NCBI GenBank assembly: GCA_018398765.1
Contig: JAHBMJ010000827.1
Location: 9,516-40,116, forward strand
Direction of reading: 5' to 3'
DNA from: Chromera velia
Lineage: Eukaryota; Sar; Chromeraceae
Length of the DNA stretch: 30,601 nucleotides
In this document: positions 11,506-21,340 of the stretch, piece after piece
Layout: the number at the start of each line of letters is the position of its first letter
Position numbering within the stretch: position 1 is the stretch's first letter
Made by a program: the position numbers and the translations under genes
The notes under the pieces: model-generated
Told to the model about the DNA's origin: nothing
What the model saw: only the letters and a program-made list of their open reading frames with translations
Database searches by the model: none

Positions 11506-13257
11506 ATGAACTTCTCAGGCTCCTCCTCTGTGCCAGACCAAATTAGCAGTCTGTACTCATTCTGTATTGAGACCACAAATGGGAACTTCTTGCCAGACGC
11601 CCTCATCTCTCCTGCCTCTTCTTCTCTCCGCTCCCTTTCCCCCTCCCAAGACGTGTGTCTAAAGCTTGCCTCGGTTTTCCTGAGAGGCGATCTGCCCACT
11701 CAAGAACACCTTGATGAAGTGATAGACGGGGCATTGGAGGGCAGCAATGGTCAATGGACAGACAGGGGGGGGAGAGATTCTGGTCCTTTCAGTCTTGCCT
11801 TTCTTCAATCTGCTCGAGTAAGAGACTCCCAACCTGTCGAAAAGAGAGCCTCAGAAATGCAAGACGTTCTTGTCGAGTTAGTCTCCGCAGGCTCACGTCT
11901 AGGCCTGCAGCAGCAACAGCAGCAGCCGGGAGGAGGGGGAGAGAGAGCAGGGAGTGGAGGCTCAGCCTCTGTGTGTGTGCTGGAGAAGGGCGGCAAGTGT
12001 CACTTGGTCGCCTTTCTCCGGCAACCCTTCATTCGAGGTGCTTCCCCCCCGAACCCCCCTTTGCTGTGGCTATTTGACCCCTACTCTCTGAGGATCTCTA
12101 GCGCCTCATCACCCGACCAAGACGACTTTGAGAGTGCCTTCCTTCGCCCTGCAACCGGGGGCACCTCCAGGTCCTACACCAGGGGGGCTGCTCTGTGCGC
12201 ATTCAGAAGCAGGGGCGCATTGGAACAGTACGTCCGAAAACGGCTCGTTGACTCATGTGCCTCAGGAGCAGGCTCAGCGGCATCGGATCACTTCTGCTCC
12301 CTCGACCCCCTTCCCCGCCTGCGGGTCCGATTCTTCTCCGCTAGCATTTTGCCGTCCCCTTCTCCCCCCTCTGCACCCACTAGAGAAAGAAACAAAAACG
12401 ACATCACTCAGTCTGTGACACAGGGGAACAGGAAGACAACAGGATCCCTCGGTGTTCCGCACAGACCCTTGTGCCCCCCCTCGGCCGACCTCTCGATTCT
12501 CCCTTCCCCTTCGAATTCCAAAAACATGGTGGAAGTCTCTTCCAGGGGGGNNNNNNNNNNNNNNNNNNNNNNNNNNNNNNNNNNNNNNNNNNNNNNNNNN
12601 NNNNNNNNNNNNNNNNNNNNNNNNNNGGGGGGGGGGGGGAAGCAGCAGGAGAAGAAAGGGAACTGTGACGCACCCTTGAGCATTCTGTCCATTCACGCTC
12701 AGGAACAAGTAACTGAAACAAGAAAACTGGGGGGGGGTACAGTCTCATCTAAGCAGCCTCAGCCAACTAAGCGAGAAAGCTTCGAAACCATTCTGGTCGA
12801 CAACGATTCAGAAAACGAAAGGGACAAAGACGAATTTCATGTCCGATTTCAACGGAGGGAGGAGAACCATCAACAGCTATCCCTCTCTCGTTCTTCTTAC
12901 CAGAACAGAAGTAGATCCAACGCCACCAGTTCCGAAGAGGACGAAGACGAGGGAGAGAATTCCTCACTAGGCCAAGGCCATGGAGGGGAGTTGAACAGAA
13001 GTAAGCAGGAGTCGGTTCACCATGTGGAAATTCTCAGGGACCGGCTGAGAAACTTGGAAGCAGAGAATCTTCGACTGGCTGCGGAGAAGGAAAGAGTGGC
13101 TGACCAGTTGGCTGCTTCTTCTCGAGCCTGTAGGGACTTGGAGCACCGTCTTGAAAGGGAACGGGCCCCCCCGAACTCAGACTCAAGGGACGCAGACTGG
13201 GAACTGACTCGGAGATCAATGTGTGGACAGGCAGACGGCAGCTGCGTTCTCATGTAA
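11506..13257 (+). CDS. Coiled-coil protein with C-terminal CaaX box, intronless
   Basis: A single open frame of 583 residues if the 76-base gap is correctly sized. I chose the first ATG; the frame is open a little upstream but without another ATG. Residues 1-290 look globular, with a Leu/Phe-rich segment, a Gln run near residue 136 and a W-L-F-D-P-Y-S segment followed by a Tyr-Val-Arg-Lys-Arg helix. The layout vaguely recalls papain-like deubiquitinases with an Asp-Pro-His motif, with Tyr in place of His, but I do not rely on it. The middle is disordered and acidic. Residues about 505-555 form a coiled coil. The protein ends in C-V-L-M, a CaaX motif whose terminal Met favours farnesylation in known systems, with a second Cys eight residues earlier. 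Membrane attachment through a lipid is inferred. The specific function is unknown. Confidence 0.8.
   Translation: MNFSGSSSVPDQISSLYSFCIETTNGNFLPDALISPASSSLRSLSPSQDVCLKLASVFLRGDLPTQEHLDEVIDGALEGSNGQWTDRGGRDSGPFSLAFLQSARVRDSQPVEKRASEMQDVLVELVSAGSRLGLQQQQQQPGGGGERAGSGGSASVCVLEKGGKCHLVAFLRQPFIRGASPPNPPLLWLFDPYSLRISSASSPDQDDFESAFLRPATGGTSRSYTRGAALCAFRSRGALEQYVRKRLVDSCASGAGSAASDHFCSLDPLPRLRVRFFSASILPSPSPPSAPTRERNKNDITQSVTQGNRKTTGSLGVPHRPLCPPSADLSILPSPSNSKNMVEVSSRGXXXXXXXXXXXXXXXXXXXXXXXXXXGGGGKQQEKKGNCDAPLSILSIHAQEQVTETRKLGGGTVSSKQPQPTKRESFETILVDNDSENERDKDEFHVRFQRREENHQQLSLSRSSYQNRSRSNATSSEEDEDEGENSSLGQGHGGELNRSKQESVHHVEILRDRLRNLEAENLRLAAEKERVADQLAASSRACRDLEHRLERERAPPNSDSRDADWELTRRSMCGQADGSCVLM
12551..12626. 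other. Assembly gap of 76 N
   Basis: The run of N is bordered by G homopolymers on both sides and lies inside the CaaX gene. The frame continues on both sides, so the estimated size keeps the reading frame, but the true length is unknown. A Gly-rich or G-rich low-complexity tract probably caused the break. Confidence 0.95.
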
Positions 13258-14034
13258 GGAAAGTAATCGACAAGACGAATTCTCAACCAGAAGTGCCATC
13301 TGAAGTGGGATTCCACCATATTCTCTAAACTCCCCTACCCCCCCTCCCTACTTTCAATTCGCTGGTATGCAGGCTTGCGCCTTCACCCAGACAGCCGTCA
13401 GGCTGTCATCTCTCGGCGATCGAAAGCTAGGCCATGAAAATGGCCGAACATTCAACTCTAAATGCGTTCTATAGGTAAGACTCTTAACTAAATGATCCAT
13501 TGAACGTCAAGATACTTGGACTGTTGGACTTAATTGGACAATACATGACAGCTTAGGAAATTAAACCGATGATGCAAATTGGTACGCAAATTAGCTTAGA
13601 AGTTAACATTGTTGATATGAATGGATCAGAGTCAGATCATCAGATGATTTAAGATGATTCAGACTAGGATTTAGATCACTACTATATTCGTAGTATAATT
13701 GGATTAATAAGTTCTTTATTTTTACAATTAAGTAGACAAGAATCTGAAATATATACGTAACAAAATGTCTAGTAAAAGTTACTAATGTAAAACTTGAAAC
13801 ATCAAGTTGAATTTCGGGTTCATACAGTTGTTTCTAGAACTAGTTGAGCCTAGTTCCACTGCAGAGTGATTTATCCATGAAAAAGTTGAATTTATAAGTT
13901 TAGATTAATTCGATCTAAGATTCGATCCCCAGGCTAATCATCATCATCATCCACGAGTCATGATCACCAGTATTATTACCTAGATTATCATATAGATGAT
14001 AGTAATTATAATTGAAATTATAGTTATACCAGGT
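13258..14034. other. 3' flank of CaaX gene entering the AT-rich island
   Basis: No gene is seen. Shortly after the stop come two small hairpins: 13390-13407 (7-bp stem, GTCA loop) and 13430-13445 (6-bp stem, GAAA loop). From about 13450 the composition turns AT-rich and stays so up to about 16790. Confidence 0.5.
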
Positions 14035-14336
14035 TAGTGCTAGGAAAAGGTTTAAGGTTCAAGGTTCACTTCAAAGTAATGAACTTGAATCAGGTTCAAA
14101 AACAGGTTAACTTACTAGACACCCAGCTCTGACTCTTTATTTCTCTTAAGCCGAGGGCGGCGCGCACCGGCCTGCCCAGGCTTCTCCTAGTGGCCGTGCG
14201 TGCATGGTCCTAGGCATAGTCTCAGAAACAGGTTCAAAACAGCTAGGTTCATCAGGTTCAACAGGTTCAAATCAGGTTCAACAGGTTCACTTTTTCAGAT
14301 TTGAACCTTTTTTAAATGAACCTTTTCCCAGCCCTA
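14035..14336. mobile_element. hAT-like MITE
   Basis: The ends are imperfect inverted repeats, TAGTGCTAGGAAAAGG at the left and the complement of TAGGGCTGGGAAAAGG at the right, 17 of 20 identical over 20 bp. The TAGGGCTGGG form resembles termini of hAT-superfamily elements. The interior holds many copies of GGTTCA and a short GC-rich core at about 14155-14210. At roughly 300 bp there is no room for a transposase. A clean 8-bp target duplication is not visible, so the family assignment is tentative and the copy is probably old. Confidence 0.5.
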
Positions 14337-14785
14337 TTACACCTATGCCATACTGACAGTGCATTGCCAATCATTACTACTGGTTAAAAGCACCGTTTAA
14401 AAAATAAAATAAAATAAACCTTGACCTTCAATATAAAATTAAACCTAGCTCTAAAAAACGGGAATTGAAACTAATTAAAGGATTAAAGAGTCTTTTTCAT
14501 AATCTATTGTTAACTGTTCTTATTGGAGTGAAAACGGATGCCAAACAACTGGCATGCAGGAATTCACGCAGGTTTAGGGCTTCGGCCGCAAACACAATGT
14601 GATCCAATATAATTTATGAAGTGTCACAAGATTATCACTAGCTTGAAACTAGGATTATCACCAGGATTATCACCTGTTAATTATGAATTGAATTAAAATT
14701 ATTATTAAATTGTTATTGATACAGTGTCCAACTGCCCTTGGTATTTGACTGACTTCAATGTCTGTCAATATAAATCAAAGTGCCA
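14337..14785. other. AT-rich spacer between two inverted-repeat elements
   Basis: About 450 bp of AT-rich DNA without open frames or recognisable RNA genes. It contains short repeats of the form GATTATCAC near 14630-14675. Confidence 0.5.
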
Positions 14786-15010
14786 CAGTGAACTCTAGGC
14801 ATGGAATATGATAAATAAAATAGATTTTATTTAATCCCAATTTCGATTTTATTTTTTATTATTTTTTTTTTATTTGAATTAGTTTGTTCTCTTGTTTGAC
14901 ATAAAATTTATCAGAGCTATACATTTATAAGTTTAAAACTCTTTTTTAAATAACTATGCTAATAATTAAATCAAGAACTTCAGTTTATATCTCTCTTTTA
15001 CTGTTTATTT

Positions 15011-15358
15011 TTATACACCCCTTTGTCTATCCTCAATGAAGTCCCATTCAGGCACAACGGCACGTCCCTGCACATATTCAATAATTTCTGTTATCAGCTC
15101 CTCCGTCTTCGGACGGAACATAGTAAAATGATCTGCACTGCAGGCATGATGTCGCATAACTAACAGGTTTAGCTGATCGGAAATATAGCACACCTCTACC
15201 AGAGGTGCACCACCTATCTCGTGTTCAGTGAAGACGAGAACACTGGTTTTAGTGGCAGCTCCTGCAGCTGCATAGTCTACCAATTCCCACTTGTATCTGA
15301 AATAAGTAAAGACATCGAAAAACATCTCTGACCACTTCTCTTGGAACTCCCTTTTCAC
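15011..15358 (-). pseudogene. Thioesterase-like domain C-terminal fragment
   Basis: About 115 codons resemble the C-terminal part of type I thioesterases that end PKS, NRPS or fatty acid synthases. There is a region ending V-L-V-F-T-E, then A-D-H-F-T-M-F matching the family's G-D-H-F-T-M-L segment with the catalytic His, then a helix ending I-I-E-Y-V. The nucleophile-elbow part (G-x-S-x-G) is missing. The fragment has no ATG and reads from an open but non-initiating codon. It sits inside an AT-rich inverted-repeat element on the opposite strand from the PKS at 27.4 kb. It is likely a captured or decayed gene piece; a spliced small gene is less likely. Confidence 0.45.
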
Positions 15359-15406
15359 CTGTCTGACCCTCCACTCTGGTAGAGACTAGCTCAAAGTGTC
15401 GACCTC

Positions 15407-15625
15407 CTACTCTTTGAGCTGAAAACACTTTTCAACCACAGCCAGACTCTCACTCTCTCTGATCAAATTCGTAATAGGACTGAATGCCCCACTCAGTCCA
15501 GCCTTGCACATTTCTATCGTAATTGGAAACTGCGCACAATCTCGCTCACTCTCATTACGATCGAGGGAGAAAACATCTAGCTTGGGGGTAGCATCTGTGA
15601 ATGAATTTAAAAGGATTCGCCCCAT
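15407..15625 (-). pseudogene. Possible upstream remnant of the thioesterase-like fragment
   Basis: A 72-codon open frame with an ATG lies just upstream of the thioesterase-like piece on the same strand and in the same inverted-repeat element. It may be an earlier segment of the same gene, but I cannot match it to a specific domain. The region between the two frames contains 9-bp inverted repeats (15388-15396 and 15412-15420). Confidence 0.25.
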
Positions 15626-16420
15626 AAGGATAACTATGCCCCAAAGAAATCAGGCCCTAGATCAGGCCGTAGTTGGAGGTTGGGCGGAGGTGTCTCTCTC
15701 TGTTCTGCAAGTTTTCGAAAAAGCACCAGACAATTGTCGAGTCGTATAAAGAATTAAAATCAGATGTTTTTTAAATTTCATTCAACTGATGTCTAAAAAT
15801 ATGTTAGCGTATCATAAAGTATAAAGTATAGTTTTTAGAAGGAGATTAGGCCACAAGTACTTCACTGTATCATACTTTCTTTCACAGTCTTTGTCTTTGT
15901 GACTATCCGATGCAAAGACGCTTCAATCTGATAGACTAGCTAAAAGAAGACGTCTGGTTTGGGTCAATCACACTGGTCGTGCACACTTCATGCATATGCA
16001 CTAATTGATTTTTGTGGTTGCACACGCGCATGCACAGATTATTTTCGCTTACGTGTGCATGCGTTTAACCGTGAAAAGAGAGACACATGTAGCGCCAACA
16101 GCTTTGACTGACGGAGTATGTAACAGCATGCACACAGGTATATATATATTTTTTTCTATTTTTTTTTGCTAATTTTATGCTCAAAAATTAGTAAAAAAAT
16201 AGTTTGAATTTTTGGTGGGGTTTTCATGGTGTCTGGTGCGCGGAATCGTCAACCCCCCCCCCCCCTAAAGACTAAATAAAACAAATATTATTTATGGTTA
16301 TTTTGAATATATATTTTATTTATTAGTTTTTTATTTTGTTTATCATGTTCCACGCCTAGAGTGAACTGTTGTTGTAACTAGTGTGGTAAAAAACCAAAAT
16401 GCCTTGTACCTTGCCGCCGA

Positions 16421-16786
16421 CCCTACAAAAAAGTTAGGAAATATGTTAGAAATATTATAGAAATTTTATAGAAATATTATAGAAATCTCATCTAAGAAAT
16501 CTGGACCACATTTCTAACTTTTTTAGAAATCAAATATGACTTCTTAACATTTCTAAAGATCTTAAGAAAACTTAAGAAATGTGTTAGAAATATGTGAGAA
16601 ACATAAACTTGAAAATCAAATATTATAGAAGTATTATAGAAATTTTATATATTTATAGAAATCTGCAATTTTATAGAAATGTTAAGAAATCAGAGTTGAT
16701 TTCTTAAAAAGCTAAAAATGTGGTCCAAATTTCTTAGATGAGATTTCTATAGTATTTCTAACATATTTCTTAACTTTTTTGTAGGG
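16421..16786. mobile_element. Fold-back MITE with long inverted repeats
   Basis: The two halves are near-complete inverted repeats that start CCCTACAAAAAAGTTA and run inward for more than 100 bp. They share CTCATCTAAGAAAT and GGACCACATTT blocks. The left arm carries an extra short tandem of TTATAGAAAT units. There is no coding capacity and no clear target duplication. The good match between the arms suggests a relatively young copy. The superfamily is unknown. Confidence 0.8.
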
Positions 16787-17455
16787 GAACGCTAGACGCC
16801 TATTCATAGGCCGATGGCGATGGCGTATGATGATGATGATGCAATCTAGCCGTCAATCAAACAGTGTCTGTTTGATATTGCCACGTTGTTTGACCAGTTG
16901 TTCCTTCTGGCCCAATACTGGCCCAGTCGTATCGCAGTGCTCTTTACAGCGCTCACAGTCTCATACAGTTACATTCTTACCTTCCGTACGAACACACACA
17001 GAAATTTGAACGCACACTGAGCAAGACTGGCAGACAACTTTTGAATGGAACACAGTTCTAAACACTTCGTACACGCATCTACACACAGACATGGGAGAAC
17101 GCAAACGGGTCGTGTGCACCACCACCAAAAGACGGACCGTCCAAAAAAACCGACGCAGACAGACATGCAGGCAAAAAGGGATTCATCGGGGCAAAGAGAA
17201 GCACCTCATAGCATGTTTCGCTGGCGATCGACCAGTCGATCGGAAGAAAAAATGGTCTGTCTAGAAGTAAATGGGAAAAGATTTTTCGAAGGAAAAACGA
17301 CACAATTAAGAACAGACGAACACCGGGCAGTCGCTCGATGGAGTTCAACGGATGGGAAGGGGAAGAGAAGAAAGAAACAGGGACGATCGGCCTGGACCTT
17401 TTCCGTCCCTCTTTTCCTTCACTCCCCTTCCCTTCGTTTGTTGAACGATCGTTCC

Positions 17456-17458
<3 letters not shown>

Positions 17459-17490
<32 letters not shown>
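17459..17490. repeat. (TC)n microsatellite
   Basis: About sixteen tandem TC units in the gene-poor stretch, flanked by further pyrimidine-rich sequence. Confidence 0.95.
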
Positions 17491-17497
<7 letters not shown>

Positions 17498-20400
17498 CTT
17501 CGTTCCCTCGTCTTGAGGAGGAGAAAAAACAGGATGGGGGGGGATCAGACAGGAATGCGGTGTTGCGACATGGGGATGCGCACACAATTAAAGCGCACGC
17601 ATTATTGCTCCCGCCCATGCATGGAGGCAGGAAGGGAGAGATTCATTCGTTCATTGATACTGTGAAGGCTTGAGGGATCTTAAAGAATGATAAAAATGGT
17701 CGGACTGAGACGCAGTCCGCACCAAATGAAAAAACGATGGGTGTGTAGTTGGAGAGCTTAAATTCTGTGTGCGTGTGTGTGGATGTGTCTGTGCGGTTGT
17801 ATGTGTGTGTGTATGTTGAGATGTCTGTGTGTGATCGTGTGTTTGTACGGTTTTGAGCGTGCGGTGGCGGTACGGGAGGACAGAGAAGGCGTCCCATGCA
17901 GAGGCGGACTGCTTAGGCGCTTTGTTTGTTCACATGCGGTGGTCGCGAGAGCTGCAGTGCGCATGCACTCACCGCGTCAAAACCAGCAGCATTCCCTCCA
18001 CACAGGCGCCTCCCTCATCAGACAGACACGAGAAGGAACAACGAAGGGGGGGCAGACGTTCGAAGGAAAGCTGCTCAACCAAATGGGTGGGTACAATTAA
18101 CCAACGAGAAAAGATGACAAAACAATACAGGCAGGCGCACGTAAAGGGTAGGAGAAAGAGTAGACGGTCGGGCTTGCAATTTCACCATGCAGACAAGAAT
18201 GAAGACCCACAGACAGACACTGAATCGGCCTACACGTCTCTTCCTTTCTTGCCGCCAGCTCTGCACACGCCCTTCCTTTTCTTTTCGATCTCTCCCGTTG
18301 AGTTCTCTCCGTCTGCAGGTCGGGTGGTTCGTCTAAAAGGATCCTCCCTTTACTCACTCACTCACTGACATTCATTGAGGACGGACGGAGTCTCTCACCC
18401 CTGGTAGCTACGTGCCGCCCCGCCCTCTCGCTTACTAATGGCTGTGCATGCATGGTGCCGCGTCCCTGGAATTACAAAAATACACCCCCTCCCTGAAATG
18501 AATTTCCATTCATTTTAAACCAATCACTGCAACACAACCACCATCAAATATGCTTTCTCCTCCCTCTTCCCTCCTCTATGATTCACTTCCTTCCTTCATG
18601 CCTCCCTCCCTCCTTCCCTCCTGCAGCTGCTTCTTCGGAACCCATCTGAATCAATTGAGCCTCTCTCGCCTCTTCCTTCCTTCCTTCCTTCCTTCTTTCT
18701 TTCTTCTTTGCTCTCCATTCATTCCTCATGCAAGACTGCTTTTTCTTTCGGCTGCTAGGAAAGGGAAGAGAAAGAAAGGGAGGAAATTCTCTTTTGAGCT
18801 CGATCTCACACTCTCACCCCCACCCATTGGTGGGCTGACTCTCTTCCTTTCATTCAAGAAGAATCTCTCTGTCAAACCCCTTTCTTCTCCACCCGTTCAT
18901 CCAAAAAATTGTTTTCACTAGGGGCGCAGCAGATAAGAGAAGCCTTCTTAAATCGAGAAACTACTCACTCAATCACTGGCTCCATGGCGTGAAAAAAAAG
19001 AAACAGTTGGCAGGAGGAATGAACGAAAAGACCAACGAGGAAGGTCCATCTGCATCTGCATGCGCCAGAAAAACCAGAATTCAAGGAAAGAATCGTCCCT
19101 TCTTTCTTTTCGTGTCAAGACGCTTTCTTTCACCTTTTCTGCCGATTTGAGAGCGGGCACGGGTGGTCGTCGTGGAGCCTCCTCTCCTGCCCTCTTCCGC
19201 CTCCTCCGGCGTGTGATTTTCTTTTTCTTTAAACTCACACCGCTGTTTCTTTTCTGTTTCCGGGCTCACGCCTGCCTGCCTGCCTGCCTGCCTGTGTCGG
19301 TACGGCCAAGAGGATGATGGAAGGACTTCAGCATCAAATATGAATACAGTTGCGCGTTCATCCATCCATTCATTTGATCAGACTTTAAAACAGACAGAGA
19401 CATGCACTCACGAGTGCATGAAGCCATCAAACAAACAAACAAACAAATGCGTGCATGAAAAGCAACGACTGCATGATCGATTGGAGGGAACAAACTCTCC
19501 CGGCCCTCCATTAATTCACTCACTCACTCACTGCATCATCAACGCGCATTTCCTTCCATCACTTTGCTCGACTCTCTCTTCATATCGACCAGCGCAATTG
19601 AGCAATCCGAGTCAGTTGGCCACAGCTTTGCTTTTGGTTGTGAAATGCCCGCAAAGCAAAGAAAGCAGACAGACGGGACGGTGCGTGTCTCGAGGGAGCG
19701 GGTTCTAGTGCAGAGACGCGACCTGGCTCGATCATGTTGTATTAAATTTGTGTCGGTGCGTGTCTTTGTCTATGTCTCTGCTCTTGTCCCCTACATTCAG
19801 TCTACTGCGCTCTCTCCGCCTTCTTGTCTCAGGACACCCAGCGGGTCATTCACGGAAGTGATAAGGAAAAGATTCCTGCAACGAGGAAGGAAGGAACGGA
19901 TGGGGGGGGGGCGCATTACTTTGATTGAACTGTCAATAGGCGAGCCACCTGACTGGCAGGCCTTTCGACCACGACCCTTTGTTGTCGTCAATTGCTCTCC
20001 TTTTCCCCAAGGCCCCCCCCCCACGCACGTGAGAAAGAAAAGAAAAGAAATCCACTGCCGATTAAACCTGTTGATAAAAGGCTTCAACCTCTCTTGCTTG
20101 ATTCTTTTCCTTCCTCTCTGGCCAAAAGAACGAGAGCGCTGCTTCCACCTGCAACGCCTTCCTTGTACCAGACGCGAACAACAGGAAACGACATGCCGCA
20201 TGAAGGAACATTGCAAGCAGATCACGCTCGCTCGCATGCCCGTGCAGGGCATCCACCACCAGGTTCGACAGAATTCTTCGAGCTGGATAATGAATCAATG
20301 AAGAAGCGAAAAGAGAGAAACAAACAAAGGCAGGCAGAAACATCACGCCACATCGGATTTCTTCTTCCAGTATGGAGAAGATTAAACAAAAAGAAGACGA

Positions 20401-20790
20401 CGACAAACAAACGAATAAAGAAAGACAAAAGTGGAGGCCAACTGCTCACATTTTTGCAACTTTCATGAGTAAGGCGAGAGAGAAAGTCAGTCCTCCTTTC
20501 CCCCCTTCATTTTTGACCGGTTCGGAGTGCAGTCTATAAAGCCAGATGAGACGACAGACCGCAACTTGTGCATCCATGCATGCATGTGAGGAATGCAGAT
20601 GGACAGAACTGACACATCTGAAGCTTCGCCAAGTGATCAGAAGACCTGTCTGTCGGCAAAGATCCGATGACTGATGGATGTATCCTTCACGCATTCCTTT
20701 GTTTTTCCATCCGCTCTTTCATTTTCACACGTAGCAGCATTCTTCAAGCACTTAAACCGAACTCTCTTCCTGGAGCACTTTCAGGCCCCA

Positions 20791-20810
20791 AGAAAGAAAG
20801 AAAGAAAGAA

Positions 20811-20845
<35 letters not shown>
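20791..20845. repeat. (GAAA)n microsatellite
   Basis: About thirteen tetranucleotide units with one interruption, one of several tetranucleotide tracts in this gene-poor zone. Confidence 0.95.
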
Positions 20846-21340
20846 GAAAAAGGATGATAAAGAAGAAAGGAAGAAAAAATATTTAACTCAATAATTGCAC
20901 GAAGCACAAACATGAACACTTAAATGCAGTCCGAAGACCCACCCGCATGTATCCATTCATTCAAATCTTTTTCAAATGAACATACCAACCAGTCATTGCA
21001 TTCATTCATTCATTCATTCATGCCCTTTTCTTCTGCCCTCTCCCCTCTGCATTCCGCTTCCAGAGAGAAGAACAAAAAGCGGCTCCCCACACGAACAAAG
21101 AAAGAAAGAACATTCATCAACCAACGCACGCAACTGCTTTTTCACCCGCGTTTCCGTTTCCGCCGCCCGTCTCGTTCTTCTCTTCTCTCACTTTCATTTT
21201 CACCCTCTTGGTGCAATCCACTCTCTTTCTTGACTTTCACACCCTTCCACACCCACGCTTTTATCAAAGACAGACAGACACACACACACACATATGCGGA
21301 TGTTCACCGACGGCCATCCAGCGAATGCACCCCTGCCTGC

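Larger units (their letters stand above)
14786..16368. mobile_element. 1.58-kb DNA element with 37-bp inverted termini
   Basis: Positions 14786-14822 and the reverse complement of 16332-16368 match at 32 of 37 bases. Both begin CAGT and share CTCTAGGC, TGGAA, ATGATAAA and AAAATA. The interior holds thioesterase-like coding remnants on the minus strand (15011-15625), a C homopolymer near 16250 and AT-rich sequence, but no transposase that I can see. I find no convincing target-site duplication. It is best read as a non-autonomous terminal-inverted-repeat transposon that has taken in host sequence. Chance clustering of a dispersed short repeat in both orientations is the alternative. Confidence 0.45.
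16787..21340. other. 4.5-kb microsatellite-rich stretch without a supported gene
   Basis: Open frames here are short and of low complexity. Simple repeats are frequent: (TC)n 17459-17490, CTTC-type 18673-18713, (GCCT)n 19270-19294, (GAAA)n 20791-20845, (TTCA)n 20998-21021 and (CA)n near 21275-21292. Two minus-strand pieces could be exons: 20276-20100, following a CCAG acceptor, and 19280-19150, ending in a GTGAAA donor. They have no convincing partners. Part of the stretch may be 3' untranslated sequence or long introns of the minus-strand gene that starts at 26376. Confidence 0.45.

Noticed and set aside
13918-13932. tRNA B-box-like sequence AGATTCGATCCCC
   Set aside because: There is no matching T-stem, anticodon arm or A box upstream.
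17045-17665. Plus-strand 206-codon frame
   Set aside because: Composition is low-complexity and it includes a microsatellite; no domain or splice support.
20062-20406. Minus-strand frame with a helical, gene-like stretch after a CCAG site
   Set aside because: No phase-compatible neighbouring exon with clear signals could be found, and the opposite strand is also open; mentioned only under the gene-poor stretch.
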